NCBI GenBank assembly: GCA_023664325.1
Contig: JAMPFS010000022.1
Span: 1-50,378, forward strand
Direction: 5' to 3'
From: Clostridium sp.
GTDB taxonomy: Bacteria > Bacillota > Clostridia > Lachnospirales > Lachnospiraceae
DNA: 50,378 bases
Shown: positions 43,104 to 50,378 of the stretch, piece by piece
Position numbering within the stretch: position 1 is the first letter of the stretch
Layout: each line of letters starts with the position of its first letter
Position numbers and translations under genes: made by a program
Notes under the pieces: generated by a model
Seen by the model: only the letters and a program-made list of their open reading frames with translations
What the model was told of the DNA's origin: nothing
The model's database searches: none

Positions 43104-43742
43104 TTATAGATTCTGATATAAATGATGTTCTTTAATATAGTGTAATACTTCCGGATTTAAGTTAAGCTGCTTAGAGAGCATCTCAATTTCATAATCCTTT
43201 GACAGATGACTGGCTATCTGTTCCCTGATTTCAGTGGAGGAACAGTCAATCATGTCACAGTCAATTGGATAAAAATGGTTTTTGCCAAACAGCTTATGCA
43301 GCCTGTCTATACGCTGCTGCATCATTGCTTTCGATATATCATCCCGTGGCGCAGTTAGTATTTTTGCATGTTCTAAGATCTTTTCCGGCGCCTGCCATTT
43401 ATCAAAATACACAAGAGAATCTGCGCCTATAATAAAGAAAAACTGTATTTGGGGGTATTCTCTTTTTAGAAGTTCCATCGTTTCTGCGGTATATGTCTTA
43501 CCGCTTCGCCGCAGCTCATAGTCAGAAGCTTTGAAATACGGATATTTTTGAATTGCAAGAGAAACCATGTCAAGACGTGTTTGACCGTCCGTCAGATCTT
43601 CTAAATCCTTATAACCCGGAATATGGTTTGGCATAAACCACACTTCATCTAAGTGATACTGCCGATAGGCAGCGTTTGCAATTTCAATATGCCCGTTATG
43701 AATCGGATTAAAGGTTCCCCCCATAATTCCAACTGCTGTCAT
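43104..43742 (-). CDS. nadD: Nicotinate-nucleotide adenylyltransferase
   Basis: 212 aa. It transfers AMP from ATP to nicotinate mononucleotide, the penultimate step of NAD synthesis. GIMGGTFNPIHNGHI near residue 5 is the nucleotidyltransferase (T/H)xGH motif. FFIIGADSLVYFDKWQ and the C-terminal SSTEIRE motif are present. It ends 79 bases before yqeK and follows yhbY by 19 bases. Confidence 0.96.
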   Translation of the reverse strand: MTAVGIMGGTFNPIHNGHIEIANAAYRQYHLDEVWFMPNHIPGYKDLEDLTDGQTRLDMVSLAIQKYPYFKASDYELRRSGKTYTAETMELLKREYPQIQFFFIIGADSLVYFDKWQAPEKILEHAKILTAPRDDISKAMMQQRIDRLHKLFGKNHFYPIDCDMIDCSSTEIREQIASHLSKDYEIEMLSKQLNLNPEVLHYIKEHHLYQNL

Positions 43743-43761
43743 ATGCCACCTCCAAACACGA

Positions 43762-44061
43762 TTATTTTTTTATATTGGGAAGTTCAATTCTTGGTTTATC
43801 TTTGTTTTTACGGTATAATACAATTTTTTTACCAATCACCTGTACCACTTCCGAATGTGTGCGTTCTGCAATCACATCTGCAAGATCTTTCGGATCATCC
43901 ATACAGTTTTTGAGAACAGACAATTTGATAAGCTCCCGTTTATGAATTGCCTCGTCCACAGCGGTCACCAACTCCGGTGTTACGCTTGCCTTGCCAATAT
44001 TTACAATGGGATCCATTTCCATTGCCAAACTTTTTAAATATGCTCGTTGTTTACTTGTCAT
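43762..44061 (-). CDS. yhbY: YhbY-family ribosome assembly RNA-binding protein
   Basis: 99 aa, a single CRM domain. MTSKQRAYLKSLAMEMDPIVNIGKASVTPELVTAVDEAI and the end VQVIGKKIVLYRKN are characteristic. Members associate with pre-50S particles. It lies between obgE and nadD, as in other Firmicutes. Confidence 0.94.
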   Translation of the reverse strand: MTSKQRAYLKSLAMEMDPIVNIGKASVTPELVTAVDEAIHKRELIKLSVLKNCMDDPKDLADVIAERTHSEVVQVIGKKIVLYRKNKDKPRIELPNIKK

Positions 44062-44072
44062 TTTTATATCTC

Positions 44073-45362
44073 CTAATCATAGTAATCAAATTCAAGATAA
44101 TACATGCGGACAACATCCCCCTCTTCAATTCCCTTTTCCTTCAATGCATCGAGAATGCCCTGATCCCTTAAAAATTTTTGGAAAAAATCAAATCCTTTCT
44201 CGGAATCCAAGTTTGTATATCCCAACATCTTTTCAATTTTAGGACCTTCTACAATAAAAACATGTTCATCTTTTGGATCTTTTTCTACCGTATATGGTTC
44301 ATCCAAAATATCAAAAGTCGGTACATACTCCTGTTCAAATTCAACCACATCCTCTGGCGCATTTTTTACCAGGTCATTCAAATGCCAGAGAAGCTCTTTG
44401 ATCCCTTCACCGGTCACGGCAGAAATTGCAAAAACTTTAATTCCCTGTGGTGCAAATTCTTCCTTTAACAAATCAAGAACGGTTTCTCGTTCTGTCTCAT
44501 TTGCGGCATCCATCTTGTTGGCTGCAATCACCATCGGACGATCTGTGATTTCTATATTATATTTTTTAAGCTCCGCCATAATTGCATGGATATCATTGAT
44601 TGGATCCCTGCCCTCTACCGAAGCGCCATCCACAACGTGAAGAAGTACCTTCGTACGCTCAATATGTCTTAAAAACTGGAGCCCAAGACCAACTCCGGTG
44701 CTGGCGCCTTCAATGATACCCGGGATATCTGCAATCACAAATCCGGCGCTGTCGCCCAAATCCACGACACCAAGATTCGGATTCAAAGTCGTAAAATGGT
44801 AATTTGCAATCTTTGGTTTTGCATTTGTTACCCGGGATAAAAACGTGGATTTTCCGACATTGGGAAAACCTACAAGTCCCACATCTGCAATCACTTTAAG
44901 CTCTAATGTCACATAAAGTTCCTGTGCAGGCTGTCCCGGCTGGGCATATTTTGGCGCCTGCATTGTGGAGGTTGCATAGTGCATATTTCCATTTCCGCCC
45001 CGTCCGCCTTTTAAAATAACAACAGGTTCTTTTTTATTGGACATGTCCATAATAATTTTGTCTGTTTCAAAATCCTTAATAATGGTTCCCGGCGGAACCT
45101 TGCAGATTATATCTGCACCATTTGCACCGTGCTGCCGTTTTTTGTTCCCTTCTTTTCCATCCTCCGCGCAGTACTTCCGCACATGCCTGAAATCATTTAA
45201 TGTGTTAAGACCTTCATCCACCACAAAAATGACATCGCCGCCTTTGCCTCCGTCACCACCATCCGGTCCACCGGCAGGCACATATAACTCTCTTCGGAAG
45301 CTTACATGACCGTCACCGCCTTTACCGGAGCGGATAAAAATCTTAGCCCTATCTGCAAACAT
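44073..45362 (-). CDS. obgE: GTPase ObgE/CgtA
   Basis: 429 aa. Obg is a large-subunit assembly GTPase. The N-terminal glycine-rich Obg fold (GGDGHVSFRRE, GGPDGGDGGKGGDV) covers residues 1-158. The G domain has G1 GFPNVGKST near residue 167, G3 DIPG and G4 NKMD. The C-terminal OCT domain follows from about residue 345. I chose the ATG at 45362 after AAGGAG; an extension to 45452 reaches into the inverted-repeat element and is not credible. The gene lies just downstream of that element, so its promoter may be within or beside it. Confidence 0.96.
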   Translation of the reverse strand: MFADRAKIFIRSGKGGDGHVSFRRELYVPAGGPDGGDGGKGGDVIFVVDEGLNTLNDFRHVRKYCAEDGKEGNKKRQHGANGADIICKVPPGTIIKDFETDKIIMDMSNKKEPVVILKGGRGGNGNMHYATSTMQAPKYAQPGQPAQELYVTLELKVIADVGLVGFPNVGKSTFLSRVTNAKPKIANYHFTTLNPNLGVVDLGDSAGFVIADIPGIIEGASTGVGLGLQFLRHIERTKVLLHVVDGASVEGRDPINDIHAIMAELKKYNIEITDRPMVIAANKMDAANETERETVLDLLKEEFAPQGIKVFAISAVTGEGIKELLWHLNDLVKNAPEDVVEFEQEYVPTFDILDEPYTVEKDPKDEHVFIVEGPKIEKMLGYTNLDSEKGFDFFQKFLRDQGILDALKEKGIEEGDVVRMYYLEFDYYD

Positions 45363-45394
45363 AGCAATCTCCTTATTCACATATTCTGTATTTA

Positions 45395-45600
45395 GGCAAT
45401 TGCGAAACCCTGTTAATTCTATATCATGGTTGTGCAACATATACAAATTCATAAGCAGGTACTTTGGAACCGTTGGTACTTAGGTGCCGTATTTTGGCAC
45501 CTTATGTACCATTACGAGTGACAAGTAGCGCGAGCGTGCCAGCGTTGGATTGTATATGTTGTACAACAAAAGAAAGAAAAAAGGGAGCTTCGCAATTGTC
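45395..45600 (-). mobile_element. MITE-like inverted-repeat element, copy 4 (minus orientation)
   Basis: Outer arms GGCAATTGCGAA (from 45395) and TTCGCAATTGTC (45589-45600); inner arms TTGTGCAACATATACAA (45430-45446) and TTGTATATGTTGTACAA (45550-45566). Relative to the other copies two positions changed in one inner arm and the matching positions changed in the other. The element fills the gap between obgE and the terminator of rpmA. Confidence 0.75.
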
Positions 45601-45639
45601 TAATATTCTGTATTCTTTCCTGTACCAGTATTTGGCAAA

Positions 45640-45672
45640 TAGAGAAAAAGACCAAAGCAATCTGCTCTGGTC
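45640..45672 (-). terminator. Intrinsic terminator after rpmA
   Basis: On the minus strand GACCAGAGCA pairs with TGCTTTGGTC (one G-U) around GAT, followed by TTTTTCTCT. It ends the rplU-prp-rpmA unit. Confidence 0.8.
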
Positions 45673-45686
45673 TAATCTGCCTTATC

Positions 45687-45977
45687 TTATTCGTTAACAG
45701 ATACAGGATAGATAGAAACCTGTTTCTTATCTCTTCCCTTTCTCTCATAGCGGACAACACCATCCACTAAAGCGAATAAGGTATCATCCTTACCACGTCC
45801 AACATTTGTACCCGGATGAATCCTTGTTCCACGCTGTCTATATAAAATATTACCAGCTTTCACGAACTGACCATCTGCTCTCTTCGCACCAAGTCTCTTG
45901 GATTCGGAATCTCTACCGTTCTTAGTAGAACCCATTCCTTTCTTATGAGCGAATAACTGAAGGTTAAGCTTTAACAT
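45687..45977 (-). CDS. rpmA: 50S ribosomal protein L27
   Basis: 96 aa. It begins MLKLNLQLFAHKKGMGSTKNGRDSESKRLG. The leading LNLQLF is the Firmicute extension removed by the Prp protease, exposing the AHKKG end needed near the peptidyl-transferase centre. The remainder is a standard L27. AGGAGG lies 7 bases before the chosen ATG. prp lies directly upstream, 2 bases away. Confidence 0.97.
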   Translation of the reverse strand: MLKLNLQLFAHKKGMGSTKNGRDSESKRLGAKRADGQFVKAGNILYRQRGTRIHPGTNVGRGKDDTLFALVDGVVRYERKGRDKKQVSIYPVSVNE

Positions 45978-45979
45978 AA

Positions 45980-46306
45980 TCACACCTCCTGATTCAAAAT
46001 AATAATGTACTTTTTACCATACTCTTGTTCAATTGCAGTAATCCCAAGCATAAATGACTGAAACAAAAGCTCCGCCTCTTTGCTTGGCATATTCTTTAAA
46101 ATGACATTTTGAAAATTAATTTTCTTAGAACCGTTCAGTTCTTTTTCATCATTTGTAAAGTTTTCCAGGGAATTCACCAGATTGAAGTACAAAATGGATA
46201 CTGCACTACAAACAATGTCTCTTCCCCATTTGCCATATTCGGCATGTCCTTCTAACTGGACACCAACAATCACTTCATGTTTGTTAAAAACAGTTACAGT
46301 AATCAT
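45980..46306 (-). CDS. prp: Ribosomal-processing cysteine protease Prp
   Basis: 108 aa. Prp cleaves the N-terminal extension of L27; this is established in Staphylococcus aureus. The catalytic His is in GHAEYGKWGRD and the Cys in DIVCSAVSIL, both in family position. It lies between rplU and rpmA in one transcript, so protease and substrate are made together. Confidence 0.95.
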   Translation of the reverse strand: MITVTVFNKHEVIVGVQLEGHAEYGKWGRDIVCSAVSILYFNLVNSLENFTNDEKELNGSKKINFQNVILKNMPSKEAELLFQSFMLGITAIEQEYGKKYIIILNQEV

Positions 46307-46314
46307 GACAGCGC

Positions 46315-46620
46315 TTAAGCATTGATTGCTTTGATTTCAACCTTAGTAAATGGCTGTCTGTGACCTTGCTTTTTGTGATAGCCGGTTTTTCTCTTATACT
46401 TGTAAACAACAACTTTCTTAGCCTTGCCATCGCCAATCACGTTAGCGGTTACGCTGGAATTCTTAACTTCCTCACCACATAACAGATCCTTGTCGTTGTT
46501 AATAGCAATAACATCAAACTTTACTTCAGAACCAGCTTCTGCGTTCAGCTTTTCTACTTTAATGATATCACCTTCAGCTACCTTGTACTGCTTGCCACCT
46601 GTTGCAATAATTGCGTACAT
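46315..46620 (-). CDS. rplU: 50S ribosomal protein L21
   Basis: 101 aa. It starts MYAIIATGGKQYKVAEGDIIKVEKL and ends with VYKYKRKTGYHKKQGHRQPFTKVEI, a complete L21. The chosen ATG is preceded by AGGAGGTAACCGT. It opens the rplU-prp-rpmA unit and follows an L21-type leader. Confidence 0.97.
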   Translation of the reverse strand: MYAIIATGGKQYKVAEGDIIKVEKLNAEAGSEVKFDVIAINNDKDLLCGEEVKNSSVTANVIGDGKAKKVVVYKYKRKTGYHKKQGHRQPFTKVEIKAINA

Positions 46621-46700
46621 ACGGTTACCTCCTATTATCATTACTCGCCAGGTTTGGTGGTGTCAAAGGACACACTTCAACCTCCCTGTGCGGCACACTA
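46621..46700 (-). ncRNA. Probable ribosomal protein L21 leader
   Basis: The untranslated leader between the promoter and rplU carries GTGTGCCGCAC, GGGAGGTTGAAGTGTGTCC, then GACACCACC and AACCTGGCGAG, with complementary segments GTGTC/GACAC and AGGTT/AACCT. Autoregulatory L21 leaders are known in Firmicutes in this exact place. I identify it by position and structure, not by a covariance model. Confidence 0.6.
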
Positions 46701-46704
46701 GAAT

Positions 46705-46733
46705 ATATTAACAAATCGGCAAAAAGTTGTCAA
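46705..46733 (-). promoter_or_regulatory. Promoter of rplU-prp-rpmA
   Basis: On the minus strand a perfect TTGACA (46733-46728) and TAATAT (46710-46705) are separated by 17 bases. Confidence 0.8.
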
Positions 46734-46760
46734 TTGTTTTTTGATAAAATCTCTCATAAA

Positions 46761-47135
46761 TTATGGCTGGTCAATTGTGGCTTTTATACCCAAAGAATAG
46801 CAGATTTCCTGTTCCAATTCCATAGCAGGCAAATCATATGGAAAAGAATCGGCATCTTCATATGGCCCTTCTTTGTATTCTGAAAATTCCAATACAAGAG
46901 AAGGCTTTTCAGAAAAATATACTCTATCCACTCTGATATAATCATTCTGCCTTTTCCAAATGCGTTTTGAAACTATTTCATCAGCATGGATACCGTCGAA
47001 CAGCCATGTGCATTTTTCATGGGAATCCTCTATATATTCCGCTCCATATTTTTGCAAAATCTGTTCCACAACAGAAATCTGCGCAAGAAAGTCTGTTTTG
47101 CTGATATCGGGATAAGGCCATTGGTATTCGTTCAA
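46761..47135 (-). CDS. Hypothetical protein, about 124 aa
   Basis: An acidic soluble protein with conserved-looking aromatic strands (NDYIRVDRVYFSEKPSLVLEFSEYKEGPYEDADSFPYD). AAGGAGGAG is followed 5 bases later by a TTG at 47135, which I take as the start. The ATG at 47150 would put that site inside the gene. I do not recognise the family. It follows the coiled-coil gene by about 30 bases. Confidence 0.7.
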   Translation of the reverse strand: MNEYQWPYPDISKTDFLAQISVVEQILQKYGAEYIEDSHEKCTWLFDGIHADEIVSKRIWKRQNDYIRVDRVYFSEKPSLVLEFSEYKEGPYEDADSFPYDLPAMELEQEICYSLGIKATIDQP

Positions 47136-47164
47136 ATTCTCCTCCTTCATTGCAGGCTTGCATA

Positions 47165-47959
47165 TTATATAGTCACGTCAATACTACTCTCCGCCGTAAT
47201 CGGCATATCGGATGTCTGTACCGGTATCTCCTGACCGGAAATTTCCAAAGAGACACCTTCACTTCCGGAACAGCCTTTCGCAGCTTCTTCCTTTTCTTTT
47301 TGCAGCTTATTGAAAAAGGCTTTGAGATATTTAAGGTCTGCTTCCAAAATCTCCCGGAGTTCCTTTGCCCTGTTCTTTTTCTTGAAACGATCCAAATCAT
47401 CTTCACTCATATTCTGGTGAACACTTCCAATTTGTTCGTCTGCAATCTTCTCTAAGGAGTCTTTCATCGTCTCTTCCATAAGCTTTTGCAGTTCTTTCAT
47501 TAATTTTTGTAATTCTTCTTCCTTAAGTTCAGGAACTTTCTCGTCCTTTGCTTCCTCTAAGCCGGAAAATCCGTCTTCCTCTGCTTCCTCTTTGCAGGCT
47601 CCACGCTGTCTGGCATTTTCTTCTTCCTGCAGGTGTTTCAGCTTCTTTCTGGCGGCACGTTCGATTTTCTTTGCATGGATGATAGCCAGTTCCACTTCCT
47701 TGTCATCAAATTGACCGGTTTTGAGCTTTTTTTGGAGTACACTGATATTCACCTGTGCCGTTGCAAGCGCCTTACCGGCACTGTTCGACGTATTCGACAT
47801 TAAAATCTTGTTAGAAATATATTTGAAATTATAGTTCAGCTTTTTGGGCTTTTTCTTAGCCGATTTCGTAATGCGGATTCTGCCTGCAATGCTTCCGTCC
47901 GGATTCTTGATTGTATATTCTTTTACATCATAACTATTAGAATAAAATCCAATGCCCAT
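47165..47959 (-). CDS. Hypothetical protein with charged coiled coil, about 264 aa
   Basis: Residues 1-60 (MGIGFYSNSYDVKEYTIKN...) are strand-like with a basic stretch SAKKKPKKLNYNFKYIS. The rest, about residues 70-240, is highly charged and helical, with heptad-like runs such as EEELQKLMKELQKLMEETM. No signal peptide or membrane segment. I chose the ATG at 47959 because GGGAGG lies 8 bases upstream. The frame is open back to 48124, next to the RNase gene, but no ribosome binding site is found there. Function unknown; it probably shares a transcript with the RNase. Confidence 0.72.
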   Translation of the reverse strand: MGIGFYSNSYDVKEYTIKNPDGSIAGRIRITKSAKKKPKKLNYNFKYISNKILMSNTSNSAGKALATAQVNISVLQKKLKTGQFDDKEVELAIIHAKKIERAARKKLKHLQEEENARQRGACKEEAEEDGFSGLEEAKDEKVPELKEEELQKLMKELQKLMEETMKDSLEKIADEQIGSVHQNMSEDDLDRFKKKNRAKELREILEADLKYLKAFFNKLQKEKEEAAKGCSGSEGVSLEISGQEIPVQTSDMPITAESSIDVTI

Positions 47960-48124
47960 ATGATCATCCTCCCTGATTTGGCAGCCGGTTATCATCATCT
48001 GCTTAACACCGCTATACAGATAACCGCTGCTGCTTTGGTAAATCCATTTACCGTTTAAACACCTATATTTATTATATCGGCAATTCGGTACATAAATTTT
48101 ATCCATATCAGAACCGGATACCAT

Positions 48125-49288
48125 TTATAAGGAGGTAATCACTTCATGCAGAGGGCGCCGGATTTTCTTTCTTGTCAGCTCAAAGACACCCAGCCTGGTA
48201 ATTTCCACAAAATATCCCGGAACCTTATCTTTTTTCAGTTCTTTTTCCAGACACCGGACTACCTGCTGCCGGTCTTCTTCTGTCTGCATATTAATAAAAT
48301 CAATCATGATAATACCGGACAGGTTCCTTAGCCGGAGTTGTCTGGTAATCTCCTGCGCCGCTTCTAAGTTCAGTTTCAGGATATGGGCATCCTTGTTCTT
48401 CTTGCCAATGGATTTCCCGGAGTTCACATCAATCACAACCATTGCTTCCGTCGGTTCAATGACAAGAAATCCGCCTGATTTTAACCAGACTTTTTTATTT
48501 AAAATATGGGAAAGCTCCGTCTCTAAACTAAACAGCTTCACTAACGGATATTCTTCGTCATAAAAGACTGCTTTTTCCGTGCCATAGCGCCGGCTTATTT
48601 CCGCATACACGTCCGGCAGGTCTGTTTTTATTTCATCCAATCTCGTCATTCCATATTCTTCTAAAACGGCAAGGTATTCGTTGTCTCCTTCATAGAGCAT
48701 TCCGGTCATTTTCTCATAGGAAGCCCGTTTCAGGATTTCGTCAAGCTGCTTTGTCAAATCCTGCAATTCCGCTAAAATAACCGCATCCTCCGCCTTCTCA
48801 CAGGCTGTCCGAAAGACAATGCCGTATTGGGGATGATCGGCAGCAAGGCTTCGAAGATAATTGTTTCGTTCCTTATCCGTAATTTTTTTGGAAACACCAA
48901 CGCTTCCCTCCATTAAATCAATCGCCGTATAATCCCCGCTTAAGCTGATATTTCCGGTGACTTTTGCCTGCTTCATCTTCTGCGGTTCCTGTTCTACCTG
49001 TACTAAGATAGAATCTCCCTCGGCAATAGATGGAAGTCCTTTGGGGAGCTGGCGGTTCAATATAACAGCCGGCTTGTCATTTAACGGGAGATATCCCACA
49101 TGTTCCTTGTCCAGACGGATAAATGCCGACTGAATATTTTTTACGACCTTTTCCACCCTGCCGATATAAATGCTGCCAAGCCGCAGTGCGGCATCCCCGG
49201 CAAAGGGATGGCATTCTGCTAATTTATCATTTTCGTATAAAAACAGACAGCGTACCTGATTCACTTCTGTTATCACTGCGCGTACCAT
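48125..49288 (-). CDS. Ribonuclease E/G family protein, short form
   Basis: 387 aa. An S1-type RNA-binding region occupies about residues 35-110 (GSIYIGRVEKVVKNIQSAFIRL). The catalytic DNase I-like part has the two metal-binding aspartates in MVVIDVNSGK near residue 288 and GIIMIDFINM near 332. The protein ends soon after at about 387 residues, without the CPxC zinc-link that tetramerises RNase E/G of E. coli. Such short forms occur in Clostridia. It probably acts in rRNA or mRNA maturation; this is inference. rplU and rpmA lie downstream, as in many bacteria. Confidence 0.9.
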   Translation of the reverse strand: MVRAVITEVNQVRCLFLYENDKLAECHPFAGDAALRLGSIYIGRVEKVVKNIQSAFIRLDKEHVGYLPLNDKPAVILNRQLPKGLPSIAEGDSILVQVEQEPQKMKQAKVTGNISLSGDYTAIDLMEGSVGVSKKITDKERNNYLRSLAADHPQYGIVFRTACEKAEDAVILAELQDLTKQLDEILKRASYEKMTGMLYEGDNEYLAVLEEYGMTRLDEIKTDLPDVYAEISRRYGTEKAVFYDEEYPLVKLFSLETELSHILNKKVWLKSGGFLVIEPTEAMVVIDVNSGKSIGKKNKDAHILKLNLEAAQEITRQLRLRNLSGIIMIDFINMQTEEDRQQVVRCLEKELKKDKVPGYFVEITRLGVFELTRKKIRRPLHEVITSL

Positions 49289-49738
49289 AAATGTTCTCCT
49301 TATGCTTCTTCTATGTCTGCATCATTTGGGAATATCCCGAACAATGATTTATTTTATACAATTCGTGCGATTTTATCAAGGATTTTAGATGAAAAATTAT
49401 CAGGTTAAAACATATCTTATCTTAAAAATGAGAAAAGAAACAAAAAATGTATTGTATAAGCTTCATGTTTTATGCTATTATATGTTCGGTTGTATCATTT
49501 TTAGTGTATATTCTTTACAATTTATGTTCTGCCAGACGGCAGGAGCATTTGTCATGTATGGCGGTCGCAGGCAGACCGTTTCTATTTTTGTGGCAAACGG
49601 CAGGATTGTTTGTCATACGTTGCTTATGGCAGCAGGCAGACCATGTCTAAATTTTCATGGTAAATTGTATCATTTTTGATCCCATATTTTTACAAAGAAA
49701 GATTTTATTTATGAAACAAATTATTTTAATTATGCTAT
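49289..49738 (+). other. Intergenic region with a promoter-like sequence and imperfect tandem repeat
   Basis: No credible gene. A promoter-like pair TTGTAT (49452-49457) and TATTAT (49476-49481), 18 bases apart with an extended TGC-like context, points at a two-unit imperfect repeat at 49531-49655. Both units share ACGGCAGG, TTTGTCAT and GCAGGCAGACC at a period of 61-65 bases. No terminator is obvious before 49738. Confidence 0.45.
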
Positions 49739-49940
49739 GCAATTGCGAAATTCTGCTTTTGCGAACATCCGTTGTACAATATAGACAAATCAACGCAGGC
49801 ACGCTTTCGCTGCTTGTCACTCGCAACAGTGCTAAGTTCGAAAAAACATCGCTAAGCACTGGCGGCTCCAAAGCACCTGACTTATGATATTGTCTATATT
49901 GCACAACTACATTTTGGAAATTGAGAGTTTTACAATTGCC
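49739..49940 (+). mobile_element. MITE-like inverted-repeat element, copy 3
   Basis: A complete copy. Outer arms GCAATTGCGAAA (49739-49750) and TTTTACAATTGCC (49928-49940); inner arms TTGTACAATATAGACAA (49772-49788) and TTGTCTATATTGCACAA (49890-49906). It lies just before the Rpn-like nuclease gene. No protein is encoded. Confidence 0.75.
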
Positions 49941-49975
49941 TATTTCACTATGGACAAAGAAAGGAAATATTGCTT

Positions 49976-50378
49976 ATGAGAAAAGATAACAAAAATGCAT
50001 ATACAGATGAAGCGGGAATGACAGCCAAGACACAAGTGGCTGACAATCCCCAAAAGATTACACAAATCTACGACAAAACTGTCAAGAAGATTTTAACGCT
50101 GTCTTCCACAGCGGTTGTCAATTTAATCAACGGTCTGTTTGACACGGATTATCCACTAGACAGCACCATCACCTACAACTGGACAGAGTTTACCAATGAT
50201 AACCTGAAACGGATTCTTGCCGACACAATTTTGACAATAAATGGTAAGAACAGCTACCATATCGAAGCGCAGATGGAAAAGGATGAGACGATTATTTTCC
50301 GTGTGTTTGAATACGGCTACCGCCATGCGGAAACAAACCGGATATTGGAAGATGCCACTTGCATCCTGCCCTTCCCGG
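49976..50378 (+). CDS. Rpn-family PD-(D/E)XK nuclease/transposase-like protein (3' end outside window)
   Basis: 134 codons are visible. The ATG at 49976 follows AAAGGAAATATTG. Residues 37-120 (KKILTLSSTAVVNLINGLF..., WTEFTNDNLKRILADTIL, SYHIEAQMEKDETIIFRVFEYGYRHA) are typical of the Rpn/PD-(D/E)XK nuclease family common in gut Clostridia. Asp83 and the ExQ pair Glu97/Gln99 fit the active-site pattern. Family members promote RecA-independent recombination or are linked to transposition and defence; the role here is not known. Confidence 0.85.
   Translation, partial: MRKDNKNAYTDEAGMTAKTQVADNPQKITQIYDKTVKKILTLSSTAVVNLINGLFDTDYPLDSTITYNWTEFTNDNLKRILADTILTINGKNSYHIEAQMEKDETIIFRVFEYGYRHAETNRILEDATCILPFP

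Noticed and set aside
45363..45452. N-terminal extension of ObgE
   Set aside because: It would read into the inverted-repeat element and past a strong AAGGAG start; Obg normally begins with MFADRAKI-like sequence.
47960..48124. N-terminal extension of the coiled-coil protein
   Set aside because: The frame is open, but no ribosome binding site precedes 48124, while GGGAGG stands before 47959.
1..50378. CRISPR arrays and tRNA genes
   Set aside because: No regularly spaced short repeats with unique spacers and no cloverleaf with a T-loop consensus were seen by eye on either strand.

Overview
The window looks like a chromosomal segment of a low-to-moderate GC Firmicute of class Clostridia, most likely a Lachnospiraceae-type gut anaerobe. 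The evidence is gene order and family content: miaB-mutS-mutL-miaA; mreCD-PBP2-minCDE-rodA-mgsA-dacA; yggS-sepF-divIVA-lspA-rluD; rplU-prp-rpmA; obgE-yhbY-nadD-yqeK-rsfS. It also has strong AGGAGG ribosome binding sites, an L27 with a Prp-cleaved leader, HD-GYP proteins, a VaFE/SpaA surface protein and an Rpn-family nuclease. I cannot name the species.

Layout. 1-1660: two copies of a small inverted-repeat element flank an unknown gene, followed by an HD nucleotidase-like gene. 1690-5165: carB behind a leader that looks like an attenuator with an 8-codon peptide. 5168-7040: a minus-strand HD-GYP protein and an unknown plus-strand gene. 7106-15650: tRNA modification and mismatch repair genes (miaB, mutS, mutL, miaA) and a PLP enzyme. 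15735-25420: a cell-shape and division-site cluster (DUF4321, mreC, mreD, PBP2, minC, minD, minE, rodA), then mgsA, a D,D-carboxypeptidase and a small P-loop protein. 25842-33163: a HlyD-like protein, yggS, sepF, a long DivIVA protein, lspA, rluD and a XerS-sized tyrosine recombinase. mreB, ftsZ and sortase genes are not in the window.

33164-34260 holds no convincing gene but is full of structure. It has two direct copies and one inverted copy of a motif made of two facing 10-bp arms, a very long foldback centred near 33563, a possible pseudoknot and several other helices. It lies directly downstream of the recombinase gene and is the part of the window I find hardest to explain. 34261-38715: two secreted or surface proteins on the minus strand, one a sortase-anchored VaFE/SpaA adhesin, the other an Ig-like protein with C2H2-type Cys/His spacing. 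39187-40336: a LysM gene and lexA, divergent, sharing a promoter region with three or four LexA-box-like sites.

40413-49288 is mostly minus strand: an unknown gene, a membrane HD-GYP-like protein, rsfS, yqeK, nadD, yhbY, obgE, then rpmA-prp-rplU with a promoter and L21-type leader, two unknown genes and a short RNase E/G. 49289-50378 holds a transcribed-looking tandem repeat, another copy of the small element and the start of an Rpn-family nuclease gene. Four copies of the roughly 200-bp element (1-128, 767-1022, 45395-45600, 49739-49940) are found in this one window, and their inner arms show compensated base changes.
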